A DNA stretch of 41,334 nt from SIG440 sp045532055 (GTDB lineage: Bacteria; Bacillota; Clostridia; Monoglobales; Monoglobaceae), in assembly GCA_045532055.1 (NCBI GenBank), contig JAZSFF010000008.1, positions 1 to 41,334 of the forward strand. The letters run 5' to 3'. Positions 24,210-32,705 of this stretch are shown in pieces. A program made the translations under genes and the position numbers. The stretch's first letter is position 1; each line of letters starts with the position of its first letter. The notes below the pieces were generated by a model that searched no databases, was not told the origin of the DNA, and worked only from the letters and a program-made list of their open reading frames with translations.

Positions 24210-25061
24210 TTGTTTGACGGCTTTTATCAATCATTGATTAATCAATTATCTTTAATAAGATTATCGGATATAATAGACATCGTTATTATAACATTCATAA
24301 TATACAAAGCTCTGAAGTTTATCCGTGATACAAGGACAATTCAGCTCCTCAAGGGCGTGATTGTGCTTATAGTTGTTATGCAGGTCAGTCAGATGGTCAA
24401 TCTGCATACAGTACATTATTTATTAAGCAATGCTATGCAACTGGGTCTTATTGCCATACTTATCGTTTTCCAACCTGAACTCAGGCGCGCCCTTGAACAG
24501 TTGGGCAGAAATACAATGGGACAATGGTTCAGCTTTGATGAACGTACCGAGGATGTTGAAAAAGAAAAGATAATTGCCGAGGTAAAGGAAAGCTGTGTAA
24601 GTATGTCAAAGAGCCGTATTGGTGCCCTGATTGTTATGGAACGTGATGTAAAAATCGGTGATATTGTAGGGACAGGAATTATCCTTAATGCAGATGTTTC
24701 TGCAGAACTCCTTGTGAATATATTTATTCCCAAAACCCCTCTCCATGACGGTGCAGTGATAATCCGTGACAACAAGATTGAGGCAGCAAGTTGCTTTCTT
24801 CCTTTGTCACAGAATCCAAATGTAAGCAAAGAATTGGGAACAAGACATCGTGCAGGGCTTGGAATGTCAGAGGAATCTGATGCAGTGGTGGTTATTGTGT
24901 CAGAAGAAACAGGCAGAATATCCATTGCCTGCGGTGGTGAGCTCAATATGGACCTCAGTCCTGACGAACTGGACAAAAGTCTTAGGAAATTGTTTGATGT
25001 CAATAAAAAAGACAACAAGTTCAAAAAGAATATATTTGTCAGAAAGGAGAAGAACAAGTGA
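24210..25061 (+). CDS. cdaA: Diadenylate cyclase CdaA (c-di-AMP synthase)
   Basis: Makes the essential second messenger c-di-AMP from two ATP. Three N-terminal transmembrane helices (~20-90) anchor the DAC domain, whose catalytic motifs are PLHDGAVII (DGA ~180-182) and GTRHRAGLGMSEE (RHR ~212-214). 283 residues, typical for CdaA/DacA. The start is TTG 24210 with AAGGAGGA upstream. It overlaps cdaR by 4 bases (GTGA), the usual pairing with its regulator; glmM, often third in this operon, is not in the window. Confidence 0.96.
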   Translation: MFDGFYQSLINQLSLIRLSDIIDIVIITFIIYKALKFIRDTRTIQLLKGVIVLIVVMQVSQMVNLHTVHYLLSNAMQLGLIAILIVFQPELRRALEQLGRNTMGQWFSFDERTEDVEKEKIIAEVKESCVSMSKSRIGALIVMERDVKIGDIVGTGIILNADVSAELLVNIFIPKTPLHDGAVIIRDNKIEAASCFLPLSQNPNVSKELGTRHRAGLGMSEESDAVVVIVSEETGRISIACGGELNMDLSPDELDKSLRKLFDVNKKDNKFKKNIFVRKEKNK

Positions 25062-26002
25062 AAAGTTTTTTTCCAAAAGATTCGTTTTTAAAGGTTATAT
25101 CGTTTATTGTAGCTGTTATTTTGTGGATTTATGTGGTGTGGGTTGTTGACCCTTCGGTTGATGTTGTTGTTAAGGATATCCCCATAAGATATGCAAATCA
25201 GGCAATGTTGGAAGGAAGGGGCCTGAGTCTGGTAGCCGACCCTGATGCTGCAGTTGAACTTAAAATTCGTGGCAGCAGAAAGAAAATTGCCAATATTGAC
25301 AACAAAAATATTTACGCTACAGTTGATCTTTCAAATATGACAAAAGAGGGTACATTTTCGTTGCCTATAAGTATTTCCATACCATATGAATACAACGAAA
25401 TTGTGGACAAAAAGCCATATAATGCAAATGTAATTATTGATAGGATTGTAAAAGAAGAACGTAAGGTAGAAATTCTTACAGTGGGAAGCGTGGCCAATGG
25501 CTATGTTGCTGGAACGCCTGAATCTTCGGTGAAATCAGTTGTATTGAGTGGTGCTTCCACACTTATTGACCGTATTAAGGGCGTAGCTGCAACCTTGGAC
25601 TTTGACGGACGAACAGGTGAAATAACCGATAAAGAAGACCTATACTTCCTTGACAGCAACGGCAAGGTAATAGATGCTGCTGATGATATATACAGCACAG
25701 TTTCTATGGATGTATCGTCAGTTGATATCACATGCAGCATTCTCAAGCTTAAGACTGTTCCTGTAAAGGTGGATACCAGTGCTTTGGGTGATGATTACAA
25801 GGTTTCCATACAGCCGCCAAATGTGACTGTTTATGCAGAAAACAGTATATTGGACGGAATTTCTGAAATTTTGTCGGAAAGAATTGATGCAAAAACCCTT
25901 GCTGAAGAAGGTGTTCAGGAAATAAAGCTGGTTATACCTGAGGGTGTTGCTATGCGTGATGGCATAAGTGAGGTTACGGTAAAGGCTGATAAAAGAAACT
26001 AA
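25058..26002 (+). CDS. cdaR: CdaA regulator CdaR (YbbR-domain protein)
   Basis: Membrane-anchored extracellular regulator of CdaA. The 314-residue protein has one N-terminal transmembrane helix (~11-28, LKVISFIVAVILWIYVVW) followed by tandem YbbR repeats, visible as recurrent KxVPVxV / KDIPIRYAN-like and VTVYAENSILDGI-like segments. GTG start overlapping the cdaA stop by 4 bases, implying coupled translation. The family usually has three or four repeats; I can make out about three. Confidence 0.93.
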   Translation: MKSFFPKDSFLKVISFIVAVILWIYVVWVVDPSVDVVVKDIPIRYANQAMLEGRGLSLVADPDAAVELKIRGSRKKIANIDNKNIYATVDLSNMTKEGTFSLPISISIPYEYNEIVDKKPYNANVIIDRIVKEERKVEILTVGSVANGYVAGTPESSVKSVVLSGASTLIDRIKGVAATLDFDGRTGEITDKEDLYFLDSNGKVIDAADDIYSTVSMDVSSVDITCSILKLKTVPVKVDTSALGDDYKVSIQPPNVTVYAENSILDGISEILSERIDAKTLAEEGVQEIKLVIPEGVAMRDGISEVTVKADKRN

Positions 26003-26021
26003 AAAGCGGGAGGACAGCCAG

Positions 26022-27596
26022 GTGAAAAAGGTTGTTGTCAGCGGTATAAAAATGCCTGTGAGGCATACAGAAGAGGAAGTGCTTGAGAAAGCACAAAAAA
26101 TTCTGAAAAAATGCGGTATCTCATCTGAAATAATGACTGTTTACAAAAAGTCATTGGATGCAAGGAGAAAAAGTGATATTCACTTTGAATACTCTGTTGC
26201 TGCAGAGGTGGAAAAAACCAACAGTCGCATTCCAAACCAGCGGGTTCGTGTGTTAGATGACCAGCCTTTGATAGATTGGGATGAACTTAAAAGGAAGTCC
26301 TGCGGGAAAAGGGTTGTGGTTGTGGGCAGCGGTCCCTGTGGATTGTTTGCGGCATATGTGCTCAGCATGTGCGGTGTGGATGTTACTGTTCTGGAACGGG
26401 GCAGTGATGTTGACAAACGCACCAGTACAGTTAATAAGTTCTGGAAAGAGGGTGTCCTCGACCCAAACACAAACATTCAGTTTGGCGAAGGCGGTGCAGG
26501 AACATTTTCCGACGGTAAGCTGAATACTCGCGTTGGCGATCCATTGCAGAGGTTTGTTCTTGAAACTTTTGTAAAAAATGGGGCACCAAAAGAGATTCTT
26601 TATAAGGCAAAACCGCACATAGGCACGGATTTTCTGAAAACTTGTGTAAAAAATCTTAGAAAAGAAATTGAGGGCTTTGGCGGCAAAATCATGTTTGACA
26701 CCTGCATGACTGATATAAAAGTCACAGATGGTTGTGTAAGTGGTGCCAAAATCAACAATTCATCATATATTGATTGTGATGCAATTATTCTTGCTCTTGG
26801 ACACAGCAGCCGTGATACCTATGAAACTTTGTACAGCAGAGGTGTTGCTATGGAACAAAAACCCTTTGCAGCAGGTGTGAGGATTGAACACAGACGTGAA
26901 TTTATAAACAAAGTACAGTATGGAAACTGTCCTGATGCAGAGTATCTTCCTACTGCAGATTATCGTTTGGTATACAACGGAGAGGACAGAAGTTGTTACA
27001 GCTTTTGTATGTGCCCCGGTGGAGTGGTGGTTAATGCCTCATCTGAACCGGAAATGCTTAACGTAAACGGAATGAGCTTTCATTCACGGATGGAAGACAA
27101 TTCAAACAGTGCTTTGGTGGTCAGTGTGCGGCCAGATGACTTTGGAAGTGATTCACCTCTTGCGGGAATAGAGTTTCAGCGTAAATATGAGGCGTTGGCT
27201 TACCGATGTGGTGGGGGAAAAGGTCCGGTGCAGCTTGCCAAGGATTTTGCAAGTGACAGAGTTTCCTGTGATTTTAATGGGGTGATGCCATCATTTACAG
27301 GAGATATAGCTTTTGTAGATTTGCATGAATGTTTGCCATCATTTATATCAAAAACCCTGAATTTGGGACTTAATGATTTTGACAAAAAGATGAAAGGCTT
27401 TCTTGCCGAGGGTGCAATCCTTACCGGAGTTGAGATGAGAACTTCAGCACCGCTGAGGATACTGCGAAACGAAAAATTTGAAAGCATAAGCCATAAGGGA
27501 CTTTACCCTGCAGGGGAAGGTGCCGGATATGCAGGCGGAATTATGAGTGCTGCGATTGATGGAATAAAGGTTGCAAAAAGTATTCTTGAAAATTAA
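26022..27596 (+). CDS. FAD-dependent dehydrogenase-like flavoprotein (COG2509 type)
   Basis: A 524-residue protein with an N-terminal ~90-residue helical domain, then a Rossmann FAD-binding motif (VVVVGSGPCGLFAAY, Gly ~102/104/107) ending in LERG, a GEGGAGTFSDGKLNTR loop, IILALGHSSRDT, and a C-terminal FAD contact (GLYPAGEGAGYAGGIMSAA). This is the conserved family of uncharacterised FAD-dependent dehydrogenases common in Firmicutes; the substrate is unknown. GTG start with GGGAGGA 8 bases upstream, 19 bases after cdaR, so probably co-transcribed. Confidence 0.88.
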   Translation: MKKVVVSGIKMPVRHTEEEVLEKAQKILKKCGISSEIMTVYKKSLDARRKSDIHFEYSVAAEVEKTNSRIPNQRVRVLDDQPLIDWDELKRKSCGKRVVVVGSGPCGLFAAYVLSMCGVDVTVLERGSDVDKRTSTVNKFWKEGVLDPNTNIQFGEGGAGTFSDGKLNTRVGDPLQRFVLETFVKNGAPKEILYKAKPHIGTDFLKTCVKNLRKEIEGFGGKIMFDTCMTDIKVTDGCVSGAKINNSSYIDCDAIILALGHSSRDTYETLYSRGVAMEQKPFAAGVRIEHRREFINKVQYGNCPDAEYLPTADYRLVYNGEDRSCYSFCMCPGGVVVNASSEPEMLNVNGMSFHSRMEDNSNSALVVSVRPDDFGSDSPLAGIEFQRKYEALAYRCGGGKGPVQLAKDFASDRVSCDFNGVMPSFTGDIAFVDLHECLPSFISKTLNLGLNDFDKKMKGFLAEGAILTGVEMRTSAPLRILRNEKFESISHKGLYPAGEGAGYAGGIMSAAIDGIKVAKSILEN

Positions 27597-27652
27597 TATA
27601 TAAATTGGATTTCTAAAGAAAATTAACTAGCAGAAAGGCATTTGATGAAAAT

Positions 27653-28750
27653 ATGAAGTTAGGTATAGTAGGATTGCCCAATGTGGGCAAAAGCACACTT
27701 TTTAATGCAATAACACAGGCAGGAGCGGAGTCTGCAAACTATCCGTTCTGCACAATTGAGCCAAATGTAGGTACGGTTGCAGTTCCTGATGAAAGACTGG
27801 ATAAACTTGCCGAAATGTATGACCCTGACAAGGTAACACCTGCGGTTATTGAATTTGTGGATATTGCAGGGCTTGTAAAGGGCGCAAGCAAAGGTGAGGG
27901 CCTTGGCAACAAGTTTCTTTCAAACATTCGTGAGGTTGATGCTATTGTCCATGTGGTTCGTGCCTTTGAGGATACAAACATTGTTCATGTTGAGGGGAAT
28001 ATTGACCCCATTCGTGATATTGAAACAATAAACTTTGAGCTCATCTTTTCAGACCTTGAGATTATTGCAAGACGCATTGACCGCCTTAAAAAACAGCTTA
28101 AGGGTGGCGACAAAAAGTATCAGGTTGAGATTGACTTTCTTGAGGGACTCTGTGCAAATCTTGAAAAAGGTATAAGTGCCAGAGCACTTGATTTCACTGA
28201 TGATGAAAAAGAAATGCTGAAAGAAGTTTCACTCCTCAGCTTAAAGCCGGTTATCTATGCTGCCAATGTTGCAGAGGATGATTATTCAAAGCAGGTGGGC
28301 GAAAACAAATATGTAGCAAAGATTGCGGAGTTTGCAGAAAGCGAAAAATCAGAAGTGATGGTGGTTTCTGCCCGCATTGAGGAGGAAATTGCGGAGCTTG
28401 ACAAGGACGAAAAGGTTATGTTCCTTGAGGAGCTTGGTGCAACAGAGTCAGGACTTGACAAACTTATCCGTGCAAGCTACAAACTTTTGGGATTAATCAG
28501 CTATCTAACAGCAGGCAAGCCGGAGGTAAGGGCATGGACCATTACCAAAGGCACAAAAGCACCCCAGGCAGCAGGCAAAATTCATACTGATTTTGAGCGT
28601 GGCTTTATCCGTGCAGAGGTGGTTGCGTACAAAGACCTTATGGAAAATGGCAGCATGAATGCCGCAAAGGAAAAAGGCCTTGTGCGAAGCGAGGGCAAGG
28701 AATACGTTGTTGAAGATGGAGATATCATTCTCTTCAGGTTTAATGTATAA
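27653..28750 (+). CDS. ychF: Redox-responsive ATPase YchF (Obg family)
   Basis: A translation-associated P-loop ATPase. The 365-residue length is typical. Features: G1 GLPNVGKS (~7-14), G2 NYPFCTIEPNVG, G3 DIAGLVKGASKGEGLGN, and NVAED in place of the NKxD guanine motif, the hallmark of its ATP preference. A coiled-coil insertion (~130-200) and a C-terminal TGS domain (~280-365, ending GDIILFRFNV) follow. The 56-base gap before it shows no clear promoter. Confidence 0.96.
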   Translation: MKLGIVGLPNVGKSTLFNAITQAGAESANYPFCTIEPNVGTVAVPDERLDKLAEMYDPDKVTPAVIEFVDIAGLVKGASKGEGLGNKFLSNIREVDAIVHVVRAFEDTNIVHVEGNIDPIRDIETINFELIFSDLEIIARRIDRLKKQLKGGDKKYQVEIDFLEGLCANLEKGISARALDFTDDEKEMLKEVSLLSLKPVIYAANVAEDDYSKQVGENKYVAKIAEFAESEKSEVMVVSARIEEEIAELDKDEKVMFLEELGATESGLDKLIRASYKLLGLISYLTAGKPEVRAWTITKGTKAPQAAGKIHTDFERGFIRAEVVAYKDLMENGSMNAAKEKGLVRSEGKEYVVEDGDIILFRFNV

Positions 28751-28778
28751 AAAATTTTTCTTAGAAAGGATGGGAAAT

Positions 28779-29051
28779 ATGAATTTTTTGTCAAATTTAA
28801 AGAAAGCAGTTATTGATACTACACATACAGTAGTAAAGAAAACAGAGGACTTGGTTGACACTTCAAAAACAAAGTATAACATCTATGACGCAAAAAATGA
28901 CATTGAAAAGATATTTACAGATTTGGGTCGTGAAATTTATGCAGGATATAAGGAAGACAGAAATGTGTCTGAATTTATTGAGGCAAAGTGTCATGAAATT
29001 GATGAATTAGTGGAGAAAATGGATATACTAAAGAGTAAACTCGAAAAATAA
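28779..29051 (+). CDS. Small conserved-looking coiled-coil protein of unknown function (90 aa)
   Basis: 90 residues from the ATG at 28779, chosen because AAAGGA lies 8 bases upstream. The sequence is charged and helical: LKKAVIDTTHTVVKKTEDLV (~7-26), YDAKNDIEKIFTDLGREIY (~36-54), and a C-terminal EIDELVEKMDILKSKLEK with heptad spacing. It resembles, from memory, small clostridial proteins that carry an extra C-terminal zinc ribbon; no cysteine pair is present here. No signal peptide or membrane helix. It sits between ychF and cmk, 28 and 23 bases away. Confidence 0.75.
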   Translation: MNFLSNLKKAVIDTTHTVVKKTEDLVDTSKTKYNIYDAKNDIEKIFTDLGREIYAGYKEDRNVSEFIEAKCHEIDELVEKMDILKSKLEK

Positions 29052-29074
29052 TCTGTTTTCCGGAGGTAAAAAAT

Positions 29075-29749
29075 ATGTCTACATTCAAAGTAGCAATAGA
29101 TGGACCAGCAGGGGCAGGCAAAAGTACCATTGCAAAGGCAGCATCCAAAGAGATGAAGTTTGTTTATATTGATACCGGAGCCATGTTTCGCGGGGTGGGA
29201 CTTGCGGCACTTCGTGCAGGGATTGACCCCAATGATACAGAAAAGGTAAATCAGATGTTGCCGTCCGTGAATATTGATATTTCCCATGGTGAAGAGGGAC
29301 AGCAGGTATTCTTAAATGGCGAAAATGTATCAAAGGAAATCCGTATGCCCGAGGTTTCGGTTGCGGCATCAGATATTTCAAAAATCCCTGCAGTAAGAAG
29401 CAAACTCCTTGAACTTCAAAGAAGTATTGCGGAGAAGACTGATGTGATAATGGATGGCCGTGATATAGGCACAGTTGTTCTTCCTGATGCACAGCTTAAG
29501 ATTTTTCTTACAGCATCGGTTGAAGAACGTGCAACAAGACGCTATAAGGAACTTGTTGAAAAAGGCGTAGAATGCGATTTTGACGAGGTCAAGCGTGATA
29601 TGGAATACAGAGATAAGAACGATTCAGAACGTGAAATTGCCCCGCTTAAACCCGCAGAGGACAGCGTGATTGTTGATACAACAGGCAAGTCGTTGCATGA
29701 GTCGGTGGATATGATACTTGGTATAATAAGGGGAAGAAGAGAGAAGTAA
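29075..29749 (+). CDS. cmk: Cytidylate kinase
   Basis: Phosphorylates CMP/dCMP to the diphosphates for nucleic-acid and lipid precursor supply. 224 residues with P-loop DGPAGAGKST (~9-18), YIDTGAMFRGVGL (CMP-binding region), VIMDGRDIGTVVLPDA and LTASVEERATRR (lid region). ATG with CCGGAGG upstream. Its TAATG junction shares one base with plsC, so the two are translationally coupled. The cmk-plsC-ispH-rpsA order is common in Clostridia. Confidence 0.96.
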   Translation: MSTFKVAIDGPAGAGKSTIAKAASKEMKFVYIDTGAMFRGVGLAALRAGIDPNDTEKVNQMLPSVNIDISHGEEGQQVFLNGENVSKEIRMPEVSVAASDISKIPAVRSKLLELQRSIAEKTDVIMDGRDIGTVVLPDAQLKIFLTASVEERATRRYKELVEKGVECDFDEVKRDMEYRDKNDSEREIAPLKPAEDSVIVDTTGKSLHESVDMILGIIRGRREK

Positions 29750-30348
29750 TGCGTGAATTTGTTTTAAAATTGGTAAGGTCAATATATAAGGTTTTGTTTA
29801 AAATTGAGATTGAGGGGCTTGAAAATATTCCCAAAGATAAGAATTTTCTTGTGATACCCAATCATCTCAGCAACTTTGATCCACCGTTGATAGCGGCATT
29901 TTTGCCGGTGGATATGGCATATATGGCAAAGGCAAGTCTCTTCAAAGTTCCCATTGTAAGCCAGGTGATCCGCGCTTTTGGGGCGTTTCCTGTAAAACGT
30001 ACAGGCAATGATATGGCTGCAGTGAAACTTGCTATAAAGATTCTTAAGGATGGTAAGTCATTGACCATGTTTCCAGAGGGTGTCAGGGTGAGGACCCGAG
30101 GCATACTTGGCAAGGGCAAGCAAGGGGCTGCTATGATTGCAGCAAAGGCCGGTGTCGGGTTTTTGCCCGTTGGAATTGACGCAACATACAAGCTCCGCAG
30201 CACAGTCAAGGTTGCTGTGGGTGAATACATAGATTTTTCTGACTACAGCGGCAAAAGAATGTCATCAGAAGAACTGCAACAGGTTACCGACGGAGTTTTG
30301 ATGCCTAAAATTGCAGAACTGGCAGGGGCAAAGGTTTATGGAGATTAG
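29749..30348 (+). CDS. plsC: 1-acyl-sn-glycerol-3-phosphate acyltransferase (PlsC family)
   Basis: Acylates lysophosphatidic acid to phosphatidic acid at the membrane. The 199-residue protein has a short hydrophobic N-terminus, the catalytic HLSNFD (H-x4-D, His ~39, Asp ~44), GAFPVKRTG, and FPEGVRVRTRG (~103-113), where the usual FPEGTRS is FPEGVRV. A further VGFLPVGID segment fits the family. It starts at the cmk stop and overlaps ispH by 11 bases. Confidence 0.93.
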   Translation: MREFVLKLVRSIYKVLFKIEIEGLENIPKDKNFLVIPNHLSNFDPPLIAAFLPVDMAYMAKASLFKVPIVSQVIRAFGAFPVKRTGNDMAAVKLAIKILKDGKSLTMFPEGVRVRTRGILGKGKQGAAMIAAKAGVGFLPVGIDATYKLRSTVKVAVGEYIDFSDYSGKRMSSEELQQVTDGVLMPKIAELAGAKVYGD

Positions 30349-32620
30349 GATTGCAGATAAAGCAGGGTTTTGTTTTGGAGTTGACCGTGCAGTAAAGATT
30401 GCTTATGATACGGCAGAACAGAGTGGAAAAAAGATTTTCACATATGGTATGCTGATTCATAATCGTGATGTTACCTGGGAACTTGAAAATATGGGCGTTC
30501 AATGTGCTGAATGTCTGGATGATATTCCCGAGGGAGCTGCGGTGATTATAAGGGCACATGGTATCTCAGAGGCGGAATATAAAGTATTGGGAAAAAAATC
30601 AGTACAGATAATTGATGCTACCTGTCCTTATGTAAAAAGAATTCACAAAATTGTGAAAGAGGAATATGAAAAGGGCTGTCAGGTTGTTATTGCGGGGGAT
30701 CGCAATCACCCTGAGGTAAAAGGGATAAATGGCTGGTGTCAGAATTCTGCAGTTATTATAGGTGCTGATGAAAATTATGATGAGATTTTGACAAAAAGTG
30801 ACGAAATTTGCATAAGTTTGGTGGCTCAAACCACCATGAGAAAAGAAAAAGTAAAAAATATTGAAAAAAATTTAAAAAAACATTTTACAAATGTAAAGTT
30901 TTTTGATACAATATGTAGTGCTACCGAAGAAAGGCAGCTTGCGGCTGCAAAACTTTCTAAGGAATGCGACCTTATGTTTGTTTTTGGGGGCAAAAACAGC
31001 TCCAATACCGAGAAACTCTTTGAGATATGTCGCGAGGGCTGCCCGGAAACTTACAAAATTGAAAACGCAAAAGAATTAAATGAGCTTGCTCATTTGTTTA
31101 AAAAAAATATTAAAAATGTAGGCGTTACCGCCGGAGCATCAACTCCGGATAAGGTAATCAAGGAGGCAAAATTAACCATGGCGGAAATCACAAATGAAAT
31201 GAACTTTGCAGAGGTACTGGAAGAAACTTTAAAACCTTTGAAAACAGGCGATATTGTTACAGGTACAGTTATCGGAATTACCCCTACAGAGGTACAGGTG
31301 GACATTAACGGCAAGTATGACGGCGTTATTCCTTTCGATGAAATGACAAATGACTCATCAGCAAACCTCAGCGACTTGGCTAAAGTTGGCGATGAAGTTG
31401 AAGTTTTTGTTGTTCACGTAAGCGATAGAGATGGCGTTGTTAAACTTTCAAAGAAGAAGATTGATGCAGAAAAAGGCTGGAAAGAACTCCAGACTGATTT
31501 TGAGAACGGTACAGTTCTTACAGGAACAATCTCTGAGATTGTCAAAGGCGGAATTGCAACAACTGTAAAGGGTGCAAGAGTATTCATTCCTGCATCTGAG
31601 GCTGCAGAACGCTTTGTTGAAAACCTGGGCTCACTTCTTAACACCGAAGTTTCATTTAGAATTATAAAGATGGACAGAGACCGCAGAGGTCGTTCAAGAA
31701 TAGTAGGTTCAATCAAGTCTGTTGCTAGAGAAATAAGCAAACAAAAGGCAGAAGAATTCTGGGCATCAGCAGAAGTGAACAAAAAGTATACAGGAACAGT
31801 TAAATCACTTACCAAGTTTGGTGCATTCATTGACCTTGGCGGTGTTGATGGACTTATCCATATTTCTGAACTTTCTGACAAGAGAATCGCTCATCCGTCA
31901 GAGGTTGTGGCTGTTGGTGATGCTGTTGAAGTATATATCAAAGAAATGAACAAAGAAACAGGCAAAGTTTCTCTTGTTAAAGAACTTGAGGAAGAAAAGA
32001 AAGCAAGAGAGGCTGCTTTCTGGGCAGGCATGGAAGTTGGCAAGTCATACACAGGAAAAGTTAAGTCATTGACTGCATTTGGTGCATTTGTTGACCTTGG
32101 CGGTGTTGACGGACTTGTTCATGTTTCTGAACTCTCATGGCAGAGAATCAAGCATCCATCAGAGGTTGTGGCTGTTGGCGACGAAATCGAAGTTTACATC
32201 AAGGATATTGATGTTGAAGCAAAGAAGATTTCTTTGGGTCACAAGAAAGAAGAAGACAGCCCCTGGTACAAAGCAACAAAGGATTTGGCTGTTGGCGACA
32301 CAATCAAGTGCAAGGTTGTTCGTATTCTTCCTTTCGGTGCTTTTGCTGAGATTGCACCTTTTGTTGATGGTCTCATCCATATTTCACAGATTGCAAATAC
32401 AAGAATTGAAAAGCCATCTGATGCTTTGAATATTGGTGATGAAATTGAAGTTCAGGTTACTGAAATCAATCATGACACAAAGCAGATTGGTCTTTCAAGA
32501 AAAGTTCTTCTTCCTGACTATGCTCCTGAGGCTGAAAAGGTAGAAGAAGAGGTTGTAAGTGATGAATCTTACACAGAAGAGGGTTCATTTACCCTCGGCG
32601 ACATTTTGGACGCTGAATAA
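30338..32620 (+). CDS. ispH: Fused IspH (HMB-PP reductase) and ribosomal protein S1
   Basis: About 760 residues. The N-terminal IspH (~1-285) performs the last step of the MEP isoprenoid pathway; its [4Fe-4S] cysteines are visible at ~12 (GFCFGVDRAV), ~96 (DATCPYVKR) and ~193 (TICSATEERQ), with the catalytic HPEV Glu ~126. The C-terminal part holds five S1 RNA-binding repeats (~304-371, 388-457, 481-547, 569-634, 652-722) and an acidic tail. Repeats 3 and 4 are nearly identical. This fusion is well known in Clostridia. The ATG at 30338 follows GCAGGGGCAAAGG and overlaps plsC; an upstream TTG is less likely. Confidence 0.97.
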   Translation: MEIRIADKAGFCFGVDRAVKIAYDTAEQSGKKIFTYGMLIHNRDVTWELENMGVQCAECLDDIPEGAAVIIRAHGISEAEYKVLGKKSVQIIDATCPYVKRIHKIVKEEYEKGCQVVIAGDRNHPEVKGINGWCQNSAVIIGADENYDEILTKSDEICISLVAQTTMRKEKVKNIEKNLKKHFTNVKFFDTICSATEERQLAAAKLSKECDLMFVFGGKNSSNTEKLFEICREGCPETYKIENAKELNELAHLFKKNIKNVGVTAGASTPDKVIKEAKLTMAEITNEMNFAEVLEETLKPLKTGDIVTGTVIGITPTEVQVDINGKYDGVIPFDEMTNDSSANLSDLAKVGDEVEVFVVHVSDRDGVVKLSKKKIDAEKGWKELQTDFENGTVLTGTISEIVKGGIATTVKGARVFIPASEAAERFVENLGSLLNTEVSFRIIKMDRDRRGRSRIVGSIKSVAREISKQKAEEFWASAEVNKKYTGTVKSLTKFGAFIDLGGVDGLIHISELSDKRIAHPSEVVAVGDAVEVYIKEMNKETGKVSLVKELEEEKKAREAAFWAGMEVGKSYTGKVKSLTAFGAFVDLGGVDGLVHVSELSWQRIKHPSEVVAVGDEIEVYIKDIDVEAKKISLGHKKEEDSPWYKATKDLAVGDTIKCKVVRILPFGAFAEIAPFVDGLIHISQIANTRIEKPSDALNIGDEIEVQVTEINHDTKQIGLSRKVLLPDYAPEAEKVEEEVVSDESYTEEGSFTLGDILDAE

Positions 32621-32638
32621 AATTTAATCAGTTCAGGA

Positions 32639-32687
32639 CGGACTGTAACAAAAGATTTTCGGTTTGTTACAGTCCGCTTTGCTTTTT
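32639..32687 (+). terminator. Rho-independent terminator of the proS-rpsA run
   Basis: A perfect 14-bp stem (32639-32652 with 32663-32676), a 10-base loop, then CTTTGCTTTTTT. Confidence 0.9.
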
Positions 32688-32705
32688 TGAAAAGGGGATT
32701 TTCTT

